Part shown: positions 49,989 to 58,344 of the stretch, piece by piece
Position numbering within the stretch: the stretch's first letter is position 1
How the letters are laid out: every line of letters starts with the position of its first letter
Origin: Mauremys mutica
Lineage: Eukaryota > Chordata > Testudines > Geoemydidae
NCBI RefSeq assembly: GCF_020497125.1
Contig: NC_059077.1
Coordinates: 32,129,340 to 32,193,339 of the forward strand
DNA length: 64,000 bases
Reading direction: 5' to 3'
Translations under genes and position numbers: made by a program
Notes under the pieces: model-generated
What the model saw: only the letters and a program-made list of their open reading frames with translations
Told to the model about the DNA's origin: nothing
The model's database searches: none

Positions 49989-49996
49989 ACCTATAA

Positions 49997-51864
49997 GCTT
50001 GTCAACATAACCTTTCTATAAATAGGGATTTATTAGCTTAGCCACAGAAACTCCATTCTGCTAATATCTTGTGCAACAAAGCATTACCCCATCTTCCACA
50101 TTCGTACTTAACTTAAAAGTGATGTGGGAATGTAAGTCCAAAAAATAGAAGTTGATAGAACGTGCATGTTTTTTGGAAATCCCCATTAAAAAATTTTACT
50201 GAAACTGAAGTTTTGCATTAATACTAATAATATTAGGTAACCATTCTAGGATTTTTAACATAGAAAGAGACTAGGAAAATAAATTGAACTGCATACGTTG
50301 TTTTACTTAAAGTATGCTTTTCTTGGTCACTCTTAATATGTTGATAAAGGGTTAATAAATTATGCAGTAGACATTACAACCCTGTTACAGACATGAGTAG
50401 TATGTACTCTAGATGGTTACAAACACTTCAGTAGGTGTTATGTACGTTTATAACCAACCCATTGACTGATTAATAAATTGTTACAGATTTAGTCCAACCT
50501 TTTATTAAAACATTGATCAATCATTTATTAGCCCTTTATAAACTATAAACGGAACAAGATCCCCGATACATAGGAAGAAGCACTGCTCATGACAATCTGC
50601 TGCCATAGGCCAAACTTCAGTGTACTAAACCCCTTCCATCCCCTAGAACAGAGGCTCTGAATTGGGGAGGGAAGGGGGCGCACAGCCAGCTTTCTGATGG
50701 TTTGGTGGTTACAGTAGAAATGGTGGGGCCATGCCTCAGGTTGCACCACCATTCGCTCTGGTTTGGCCTGGCCAAGTTTGAATGAGTGGCACTGTAACCC
50801 AGCACACTGGGTCCCAAGCACCAGTCTGGTTGGGCCCAGCTGCCTCTGGCACCTAGGCAGAAATTGCTGCTCTAGGCAGCTGCCTAGTTTGCCTAGAGGG
50901 TCCTCTGGTCTCTGGTTAATATGAGGGGAGAATACCAGGCTCCCACTAATTGCCAGGCAGCAGCAGAGGAGCCTGAGGAGCACCACACACTTTTGGGGGT
51001 TTCCAGGAGTCTCAGGGTGACCAGTAGGGCCTCAGTGAGGGCAGAGTGAAGTCACCCCAGGATCACAAAAATGCAGAAAGGACAGTAGCAGCAGCAGTGG
51101 GAGGCACTACAGGACCCAAAGAAGGTTTTCCTTGGCCAGGGCCTGGGGGTTGAGGACCAAGCTGAACTCCCTCTCTCCCACCTTACCCCCAATTCATATG
51201 CAGGACCATGTGCAGTGGGGAAGGGCAGCCAGGGAAACATATGGGTGTTGGGGGAAAGCCTGGAGCAGCAACCGTTTGAGCCAGAGGAGAAAGGCCAGGT
51301 AGCTCCTTGCAGGGGAGGCTGACTAGGCCCCTCCTTAACGCAGCATAATGAATGGGTGTCCCCCCCACCAGCAATGAGGGGGCACAGAGGGGGACAGAAA
51401 GGCTGCCTGAGCTCTCACCCCACTGCAGAGCAAGTGCGCGTATGATGGGAGGAAGGTTGTCCAGTGTGACAGCTAGTATGGCAGCACCCTCTACTCACCA
51501 CAGAGTTGTGTGGTCCCTCTTACAAGGGGAAGGGTGGATGGGTGGACTCTCACCACCATAGAGCTGTGAGGGGCAAGAAGGAGAATAGGGGAGATAAAGG
51601 GACATTCCCACAGTTTGGAATTTCTTACAGGGATTCCCCAAGTCCTAGAGTCCAGACACTAAGGGGTACAGCATTCTGTAAGCTTTGCAGAGGTCTGGGA
51701 CCAGGTTGCAGCAGAGCAATGGCAGGCAGAATGTTACAAATCAAACACCTCCGAGTGTTCCATCTCGCAGAAGGAACTTAGGGATGGGGCCACAGACCAT
51801 TGAGAGTGTTCCCTCTGTGAGGGGAGCATATGTATAGCAAGCACCTCGGTAGTTAACAGAAATT
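49997..51864. other. Unassigned, partly GC-rich sequence
   Basis: 49.99-50.54 kb is AT-rich intron. From about 50.55 to 51.86 kb the sequence becomes G-rich with many frames on the minus strand, which suggests an unidentified repeat, but I found no termini, domains or known blocks. The 147-residue frame at 50543-50986 has no recognised domain. Confidence 0.4.
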
Positions 51865-52190
51865 GGGGAAACTGAGGCACAGCTCAGGGCATCTGCAGCC
51901 AATACTCCAGTCGAAACTGGGAACGAAATTTGGAAAAACTGAGGCACAGCTCAGGGTGTGTCTGAAGCCAAGATTCCAGCATAAATTGGGGACCAACACT
52001 GGGGGGGGGGGGGAGATGGGAAGGTCCAGATCAGGGTTGTTATGGCCACAGTCCCAGCAGATACTGAGAACCAACTCTGGGGAAACTGAGGCATGGCCCA
52101 GGATGGCTGTGGCCAAGATTCCAGTGGAAACTGGATCACAGCCCAATGTTGCTGAAGCTAAACCGCAGCCAAAACTGGGGAAACAGGCAC
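51865..52190 (+). repeat. Minisatellite, unit about 67-78 bp
   Basis: Four diverged units and a partial fifth begin near 51865, 51932, 52001 and 52079. Each has ggggaaactgaggcacagct or a variant, then gctgaagccaagattccag or a variant, and ends in aaactgggaacgaaattt or a variant. A run of 13 G lies at 52001-52013. The repetitive minus-strand frame at 51853-52146 follows from the repeat and is not a gene. Confidence 0.85.
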
Positions 52191-52699
52191 AGTATCCAAG
52201 CTATATGTGCAGCAATTAGGAGGCTGCGATCTAAGGCAAAGGACTTTTAGATAGAGAGTGGCCCTGGATATTGGGGGACACCTCAGTCAAGGACCCTGAC
52301 AGGAACCACATACTGAGGCAGGGCAAACACCCACCCTTCCCATCCATGGAATCGGAGTAGAATTGGGTTTCTTTAAGATCTACTATGGGCATTATGCTAG
52401 TCGCCCTTTTTCCTTGAGGGCTGGGAAGGAATTTTTCCCTCATCACCAGATAGGGCAAGGTGGAGAGGGTTTCTTCACCTCCCCCACAGCAGGTCAGGGA
52501 GGTTAGGTTAATATGGCAGATATCCAGTTCAAGTACTTGTTACAGAAGGGACACTGATTGGATCAAGTGAATTGGAAGGGGAGGGGGATTTAGAGGAAAG
52601 CACCCCTTCAGGAAGCTGGGGAAGTGGAGTTTGGGGCTCCTAACTTCTAGTATAGCACATGCAGTATCAACATGTTTACACATGCAATATCTCTGAAGT
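52191..52699. other. Unassigned sequence
   Basis: Non-repetitive by eye. The stretch gaaggaatttttccctcatc resembles the CR1 block aaaattccttccc, so a CR1 trace at about 52400-52470 is possible. No gene seen. Confidence 0.35.
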
Positions 52700-53080
52700 G
52701 GTTTGGTCAGGTACAATTCTGAGGACTGCCCAAGTTTGCCAATCCAGCACTATATTTGTTGCTGAACAGAACAGAGGACCTGACATACCAGGACAGACCA
52801 GTGGCTTCCAGTATTCTGGTTCTGACCCTGGCCAATAACAGATGCTTCAGAGGAAGATGCAAGAAACTCTGCAGAGATCAAATTATGGAATAACCTGCCC
52901 ATACAGCAAGTTTCTTCCTAACCACGTGAGCTGGATGTTGGCTTATGCCTTGAAACAGAAGGGTTTTATCCCTTTTAAAGTCTATATGATATAACTGTAA
53001 TGGCAATGAATTCCATGGGTTAAGTACACATTGTGTAAGAAACAGTATTACCTTGAATCACTTTTAAATTTCTTACCTTT
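52700..53080 (-). mobile_element. CR1 LINE 3' fragment
   Basis: Antisense CR1 blocks: catacaccaggac-like at 52788, agaccagtggcttccagtat, ctggccaataacagatgctt, cagaggaagatgcaagaaac, and aatgaattccatgggttaag with cacattgtgtaagaaacag. The internal part is diverged. Confidence 0.78.
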
Positions 53081-53179
53081 CTATTTTATTTAAATTATTA
53101 AAATGTGAGGATATTGAGCACACCATGAAAACCAATTAAGGCTGCTCATGGACTAGAATGCAAAACTCAAAACCACATA

Positions 53180-53365
53180 TACCTCTACCCCGATATAACG
53201 CTGTCCTCTGGAGCCAAAAAAAAAAAATCTTACTGCGTTATAGGTGAAACCCCATTATATCAAATTTGCTTGATCTGCTGGAGTGTGCAGCCCCCCGAGC
53301 ATTGCTTTACCGCGTTATATCCGAATCCGTGTTATATCAGGTCGTATTATATCGGGGTAGAGGTG
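53180..53365. mobile_element. Tc1/mariner-superfamily MITE with TA target
   Basis: A 186-bp element with inverted ends (acctctaccccgatataac and atatcggggtagaggtg), flanked by TA at 53178-53179 and 53366-53367. The interior repeats the gcgttata/cgcgttatat theme. It is non-coding and of a type common in reptile genomes. Confidence 0.88.
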
Positions 53366-53950
53366 TATATGAAACACATACCTACATACACCAACTCCTC
53401 ACACAAACACTGTCACACACCCCTTCCCTATTACACTAACAAATCAACTTTACTCAATCACTAGGGTCACATAACTAGAAAAAAAATTACAAGATTGCTC
53501 TCCCTCCTCTATGACCTAATCTCTCCTTCTTATTAATTTTATACCCAGGTATTTGTTTCTGTCATTTCACCATTTTTCATTAATGCCTAGTGTGTCACAA
53601 TCATCTCTTATTGCCAGGCATCCTGGTTCTCCTATGTTTGTTTTTAAGCTTCTTGCTTAAAAACAGGTCTGTCGCATCTTACGCGCATTTAACATGCACG
53701 ATTTCAGCTTTGCGCAGTCGGGAGAAAAAAAATACGGGCGATTCCACCAGCTAAAATATTTTGGGGGGGGGGACTTGACAGAAACAGCATGTCTTTAGGC
53801 CTGTGATAAGGGTCTCCTCTATAGTAACCCTGGAGAGTTGGCCAAAAAAAAAAAAAAAAAAAAGTTTAAATAGTGTGTCTGCCCCGGAGTGAGTGAGAGA
53901 TGGGAGAAGCGAATCTGCTGTTCCCATTACAGTACTCAGTCATTAAACTT

Positions 53951-53972
53951 ATGGCTGGAAGACATGAACCGT
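53951..53972 (+). pseudogene. Possible Tigger transposase start, cut by DIRS
   Basis: atggctggaagacatgaacc opens a frame immediately before the DIRS boundary, reading MAGRHEP. It could be the original N-terminus of the transposase whose remainder continues at 60190. The usual DNA-binding region of about 100 residues is absent between the two parts, so either it was deleted or this ATG is incidental. Confidence 0.35.
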
Positions 53973-54190
53973 AAAAAGACGGTTACTCACCTGTAGTAAC
54001 TGGTGTTCTTCGAGATGTGTTGCTCCTATCCATTCCATTGTAGGTGTGCGCGCCGCGCGTGCACGGCTCTCCGGAACATTTTTACCCTAGCAACTCTGGC
54101 GGGCCGGCTGGCACCCCCTGGAGTGGCGCCGCTATGGCGCCCATTATATACCCCAGCCGGCCCGTCCGCTCCTCAGTTCCTTCTTGCCGG
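53973..54190 (+). repeat. DIRS left terminal repeat
   Basis: It contains the outer arm (53982-54037) and the terminal-repeat body, which is inverted at 60005-60165 (ccattccattgtaggtgtgc, acatttttaccctagcaact, ggcgcccattatatacccca, ctcctcagttccttctt). An 18-nt stretch absent from the right copy follows tgtgcgcgcc. On the plus strand it carries a TATA motif at 54145-54150 and an initiator-like tcagttc at 54173. Confidence 0.85.
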
Positions 54191-54221
54191 CTATTCCGAC
54201 AGTGGGGAAGGAGGGCGGGTC

Positions 54222-54325
54222 TGGAATGGATAGGAGCAACACATCTCGAAGAACACCAGTTACTACAGGTGAGTAACGGTCTTTTCTTCTTCGAGTGATT
54301 GCTCCTATGCATTCCATTGTAGGTG
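54222..54325 (+). repeat. DIRS internal complementary region
   Basis: 54222-54277 is the exact reverse complement of 53982-54037 (56 of 56). 54284-54325 is the exact reverse complement of 60148-60189 (42 of 42). The two parts meet at ggtctttt, so the element stores a copy of its own end-to-end junction. This is the defining feature of DIRS elements, used as a bridge when the ends are circularised. The first arm also makes a foldback with a loop of 184 nt. Confidence 0.93.
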
Positions 54326-54340
54326 ATTCCCAAGACTTAC

Positions 54341-56377
54341 CTAGGCGGTGGGGTCGGAATGAGACGTGGCGGAGTGTAATACCGCAGAGCCGAAGGCTGC
54401 GTCGTCTCGAGACTGCTGCACCAACGCGTAGTGGGAGGCGAAGGTGTGGACTGAAGACCATGTGGCCGCTCTGCAGATGTCCTGGATGGGAACATGGGCC
54501 AGGAAGGCGGCCGATGAGGTGTGCGCCCTGGTCGAGTGCGCAGTGAGTCGGCAGGGGGGGACGCGAGCAAGCTCGTAGCACGCCCGTATGCAGGACGTTA
54601 CCCAGGATGAAATCCGTTGTGAGGAAACTGGCTCGCCTTTCATGCGCTCAGCAATTGCCAGAAAGAGCTGGGAGGAATGCCGGAAGGACTTTGTCCGGTC
54701 GATGTAAAAGGCGAGGGCCCTACGGACGTCCAGGGTGTGGAGCTGCTGCTCACGAGGGGAGGCGTGCGGCTTTGGAAAGAAAACCGGGAGGAAGATCTCC
54801 TGATTAAGATGGAAGGCCGACACCACCTTGGGAAGGAAGGCCGGATGTGGCCGAAGCTGCACTTTGTCCCCGTGGAAGACGGTATATGGGGGACCTGCTG
54901 TCAGGGCGCGGAGTTCGGAGACTCGTCTGGCGGATGTGATTGCCACGAGGAAGGCCGTCTTCCAGGTGAGATGGCGCAAAGAGCACGTGGCCAGGGGCTC
55001 GAAGGGTGGCCGCATCAGCTGGGTGAGAACCAGGTTCAGATCCCAAGTCGGAGCAGGCGGACGCACCTGAGGGTAGAGACGGTCCAATCCCTTGAGGAAG
55101 CGGGCAACCATTGGGTTGGAAAAGACGGAGCGACCATCTATAGCGGGCCGAAAGGCCGACAGAGCCGCCAGGTGCACCTTCAGGGACGAGATCGCAAGAC
55201 CTTGGCCTTTCAGGTACCAGAGGTAATCGAGGACTGTCTGGATAGGGGTCGAGAACGGGTTAAGACCTCGCTGATCGCACCAAAGCGCAAAGCGTTTCCA
55301 CTTTGCGAGGTAGGTAGAGCGTGTCGAGGGTTTCCTGCTTTCAAGCAGGACTTGCTGTACCGCCGCCGAACAACCCCTTTCTGCGTCGGTCAACCACTCA
55401 GGAACCAGGCTGTAAGATGTAGCGACTGCAGGTTCGGGTGACAAAGCCTGCCGAGGTCCTGAGAGATGAGGTCCGGCCATAACGGCAGGGGAATGGGATC
55501 CCGAATCGAGAGCTCGAGGAGCAGGGTATACCAGTGCTGCCTCGGCCAGGCCGGAGCGACGAGTATGACGCGGGCCTTGTCCCTCCGCAGCTTGAGTAGC
55601 ACTCGGTGGACCAGCGGGAACGGGGGGAACGCGTATAGGAGGGGGCCCGTCCAGGGCATGAGGAACGCATCGGAGATGGAGTCCGGAGCCCGACCCTGGT
55701 ACGAACAGAACCTGTGGCACTTCCTGTTGGTCCTGGAGGCAAACAGGTCTATTTGGGGAAATCCCCACCTCCGGAAGATGGTATGAGCCACATCGGGGCG
55801 AAGGGACCACTCGTGGGAGGCGAAGGACCTGCTCAGACGGTCGGCCAGCGTGTTCTGCACTCCTGGTAGAAAGAAGGCTTCGAGGCGAATCGAGTGGGTC
55901 ACGCACAGGTCCCATAGGAGCATCGCCTCCTTGCACAGCAGGGAGGATCGGGCCCCGCCCTGCTTGTTCAGATAGAACATGGCCGCCGTGTTGTCCGTGT
56001 ACACCGCTACGCAGCGGTCCCGGAGGTGTGCTAGAAAGGTGAGACAAGCCAAGCGGATCGCTCTCAACTCCCGAACGTTGATGTAGAGGGAGAGTTCCTG
56101 GGCCGACCAGAGACCCTGGGTGTGCAGGTCTCCCATGTGGGCCCCCCATCCAAGCGCCGAAGCGTCTGTGGTCAGGGTGGCCGACGGGCGAGGGGGGCGG
56201 AACGGAACCCCTGCGCAGACCACCTCCGGATCCAGCCACCAGGTGAGCGTCCGGAGAGTGGGGTCCGAGACCGTGACCACCATATCTATAGGGTCGCGGT
56301 GGGGGCGGTACACTGACGTCAGCCACATCTGGAACGGACGAAGCCTCAGCCTCGCGTTCGCGGTCACAAAAGTGCAC
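54341..56377 (-). CDS. DIRS tyrosine recombinase
   Basis: An open frame of 678 residues that overlaps the RT/RNase H frame at its 5' side. The first ~340 residues are Pro/Gly/His-rich, likely just the alternative frame of RNase H, so the true start is uncertain. From about residue 345 the recombinase appears: an SAM-like N-terminal domain (RKPSTRSTYLAKWKRFALWC, TVLDYLWYLKGQGLAISSLK), then the catalytic domain. The catalytic residues are visible: Arg in SARRVSELRAL (~483), His-x-x-Arg in AHSTRAHTSSAAF (~612) and the Tyr nucleophile in SSVHTFASHYAL (~649). The enzyme joins the circular cDNA to the target without duplicating it. Arg, HxxR and Tyr are present and there are no internal stops, so this frame could still encode an active enzyme. 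Confidence 0.93.
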   Translation of the reverse strand: MHFCDREREAEASSVPDVADVSVPPPPRPYRYGGHGLGPHSPDAHLVAGSGGGLRRGSVPPPSPVGHPDHRRFGAWMGGPHGRPAHPGSLVGPGTLPLHQRSGVESDPLGLSHLSSTPPGPLRSGVHGQHGGHVLSEQAGRGPILPAVQGGDAPMGPVRDPLDSPRSLLSTRSAEHAGRPSEQVLRLPRVVPSPRCGSYHLPEVGISPNRPVCLQDQQEVPQVLFVPGSGSGLHLRCVPHALDGPPPIRVPPVPAGPPSATQAAEGQGPRHTRRSGLAEAALVYPAPRALDSGSHSPAVMAGPHLSGPRQALSPEPAVATSYSLVPEWLTDAERGCSAAVQQVLLESRKPSTRSTYLAKWKRFALWCDQRGLNPFSTPIQTVLDYLWYLKGQGLAISSLKVHLAALSAFRPAIDGRSVFSNPMVARFLKGLDRLYPQVRPPAPTWDLNLVLTQLMRPPFEPLATCSLRHLTWKTAFLVAITSARRVSELRALTAGPPYTVFHGDKVQLRPHPAFLPKVVSAFHLNQEIFLPVFFPKPHASPREQQLHTLDVRRALAFYIDRTKSFRHSSQLFLAIAERMKGEPVSSQRISSWVTSCIRACYELARVPPCRLTAHSTRAHTSSAAFLAHVPIQDICRAATWSSVHTFASHYALVQQSRDDAAFGSAVLHSATSHSDPTA

Positions 56378-58344
56378 GCCGCCATGTGACCCAGCAGGCG
56401 GAGGCAGGACCGCACCGTCGTGGAAGGGAAGGCCTGCAGGGCCCGGATGAGCGAGACCATCGTCTCATGGCGAGGACGAGGGAGGCAGGCTCTGGCGAGG
56501 TTGGAGTCTAGGACCGCTCCTATGAACTCCAGGCGCTGTGTCGGAACTAATTGGGACTTCTCGGCGTTGACGAGGAGGCCGAGAGACCGGAACAGGTGCA
56601 GTATCTCGGACACCTGGGCTGCCACCAACTCTTGAGAGCGACCCCGAATCAGCCAGTCGTCGAGATATGGGTACACGTGGATTCCGCGCCGACGGAGAGC
56701 TGCGGCCACGACCGCCATGCATTTGGTGAATACCCTCGGGGCAGTGGAGAGGCCGAAGGGTAACACCGCAAATTGGTAGTGGGTCTCGTCGACCATGAAG
56801 CGCAGGTAGCGTCTGTGGGGGGGGTAAATTGCCACATGAAAGTAAGCGTCCTTCATGTCGAGGGCGGCAAACCAGTCTCCCGGATCCAAGGAAGGGATAA
56901 TGGTCCCCAAGGTTACCATCCGAAACTTGAGCTTGCGGAGGTACTTGTTCAGCTCCCGGAGGTCTAAGATGGGACGTAGACCTCCTTTCGCCTTGGGGAT
57001 GAGGAAATATCTGGAGTAGAATCCCCTGCCCCGCCTGCAGAGAGGCACCTCCTCGATGGCACCCACGCTCAACAGAGACTGGACCTCCTGTAAGAGGACT
57101 TGCTCGTGAGAGGGGTCCCTGAAGAGGGACGGGGAAGGTGGGTGGGAGGGAGGGGGCGAAATAAACAGTAGGCGGTAGCCGTGCTGGACGGTGCTGAGGA
57201 CCCAGCTGTCCGATGTTATAGCAGACCACGCCGGAAGGAAGCGGGAAAGACGATTCGAAAACAAAAGGGATGGATCCTGGGGGAAGAGTGGTGGGCCGTC
57301 CTCGGGCGTCCCATCAAAAGGCCGGCTTCTGCGCCTGCGGAGCCTTGGACGAGCCCTGAGCCTGGTTGCGCCGCCCCCCGACGGTCTACGGCGGAAGGGG
57401 GCCGTGCGGCGATTGTTAAACGGCCGAGTCCTGGCGTGGTTGAAGGGCCGGTAGGGCTGCTGACGGAACGAACGCCTCTGCGTGGCCGGCGTGTGCATGC
57501 CCAGCGTCCGTATTGCGACCCTCCCGTCTTTTAGGGTCTGAATTCTGGCGTCCGTTTTTTCGGAAAACAGGCCCTGCATGTCAAACGGGAGGTCCTGGAG
57601 GGTGTACTGGACCTCCGGTGGGAGGGTGGAAGACTGCAACCACGCAATGCGGCGCATCGTCACTCCGGATGCCACCGTTCTAGCCCCTGAGTCCGCTGCG
57701 TCCACGGCCGCTTTAATCAGGTTTCTGGAGGTTAACTTGCCCTCTTCCAGCAGCGCCGAGAACTCGGGGCGGGAGTCCTGAGGGGTCAGCTCCTTGAATT
57801 TCGCGAGGCACCCCAAGATATCTGGACAAGAGGGCCATCTGGTTAGCGATGCGGAGTTGGAGACCCCCCGCCGAATAAACCTTACGCCCCAATAAGTCCA
57901 TGCGCCGGGCCTCTTTGGACTTCGGCGCAGCGGCAGGTTGACCGTGACGCTCGCGGTCATTGACTGACTGGACCACCAGCGAGTCTGGGGTGGGGTGTAC
58001 GTACAGATATTCATACCCCTTGGGGGGGACCGAATACTTCCTTTCCACGCCGCGCGCCGTGGGGGTGACGGAGGAAGGTGACTGCCAAATGGTGGTATTG
58101 TTTTTCTGGATGGTGCGGATAAACGGGAGCGCCACTCTGACGGGGGTCTCGTCTCCCACCACATCGGTAATAGGGTCCTCGACCTCTTGGACCTCGTCGA
58201 TGGGCAAATTAATGGCTTTCGCCACCCTTTGGAGGAGGTCCTGGTGCGCCCTGAGGTCAATAGGCGGGGGCTCTGATGGCGACGCCCCTGCCACCGCCTC
58301 ATCGGGAGAGGAGGACGAGGAGTGGCCCGGCAGCACCTCCTCAT
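55390..58344 (-). CDS. DIRS reverse transcriptase-RNase H polyprotein
   Basis: An open frame of 984 residues. Residues before about 180 overlap Gag in another frame and are probably not translated this way. About residues 180-300 are the Gag C-terminus. The RT domain begins about residue 370 (FSNRLSRFLPAW, SHEQVLLQEVQSLL, FYSRYFLIPKAKGGLRPILD). Motif A is ALDMKDAYFHV at about 494; motif B-like is QFAVLPFGLSTAPRVFTK; the catalytic YLDDWLIRG is at about 560. RNase H at about 720-850 has its acidic residues in TDASALGWGAH, NVRELRAIRLA, VYTDNTAAMFY and NTLADRLSR. The last 170 residues (PQIDLFASRTNRKCHRFCSY, DAFLMPWTGPLLYAFPPFPL) fit the methyltransferase-like tail of DIRS elements, tentatively. 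The frame overlaps the recombinase by 988 nt, as is typical of DIRS. Confidence 0.92.
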   Translation of the reverse strand: MRRCCRATPRPPLPMRRWQGRRHQSPRLLTSGRTRTSSKGWRKPLICPSTRSKRSRTLLPMWWETRPPSEWRSRLSAPSRKTIPPFGSHLPPSPPRRAAWKGSIRSPPRGMNICTYTPPQTRWWSSQSMTASVTVNLPLRRSPKRPGAWTYWGVRFIRRGVSNSASLTRWPSCPDILGCLAKFKELTPQDSRPEFSALLEEGKLTSRNLIKAAVDAADSGARTVASGVTMRRIAWLQSSTLPPEVQYTLQDLPFDMQGLFSEKTDARIQTLKDGRVAIRTLGMHTPATQRRSFRQQPYRPFNHARTRPFNNRRTAPFRRRPSGGGATRLRARPRLRRRRSRPFDGTPEDGPPLFPQDPSLLFSNRLSRFLPAWSAITSDSWVLSTVQHGYRLLFISPPPSHPPSPSLFRDPSHEQVLLQEVQSLLSVGAIEEVPLCRRGRGFYSRYFLIPKAKGGLRPILDLRELNKYLRKLKFRMVTLGTIIPSLDPGDWFAALDMKDAYFHVAIYPPHRRYLRFMVDETHYQFAVLPFGLSTAPRVFTKCMAVVAAALRRRGIHVYPYLDDWLIRGRSQELVAAQVSEILHLFRSLGLLVNAEKSQLVPTQRLEFIGAVLDSNLARACLPRPRHETMVSLIRALQAFPSTTVRSCLRLLGHMAACTFVTANARLRLRPFQMWLTSVYRPHRDPIDMVVTVSDPTLRTLTWWLDPEVVCAGVPFRPPRPSATLTTDASALGWGAHMGDLHTQGLWSAQELSLYINVRELRAIRLACLTFLAHLRDRCVAVYTDNTAAMFYLNKQGGARSSLLCKEAMLLWDLCVTHSIRLEAFFLPGVQNTLADRLSRSFASHEWSLRPDVAHTIFRRWGFPQIDLFASRTNRKCHRFCSYQGRAPDSISDAFLMPWTGPLLYAFPPFPLVHRVLLKLRRDKARVILVAPAWPRQHWYTLLLELSIRDPIPLPLWPDLISQDLGRLCHPNLQSLHLTAWFLSG

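Noticed and set aside
51853..52146. 97-residue repetitive frame
   Set aside because: Its periodic composition is produced by the minisatellite; no start context or homology.
53982..54277. A CRISPR-like or phage attachment site at the 56-bp inverted repeat
   Set aside because: It is a single inverted pair explained by the DIRS internal complementary region; the genome is vertebrate.
54677..55441. 254-residue plus-strand frame in the DIRS element
   Set aside because: It is a shadow of the tyrosine recombinase frame on the opposite strand; no domain of its own.
56465..57229. 254-residue minus-strand frame overlapping RT
   Set aside because: It is an alternative frame of the RT domain; the real RT motifs are in the 55390-58344 frame.
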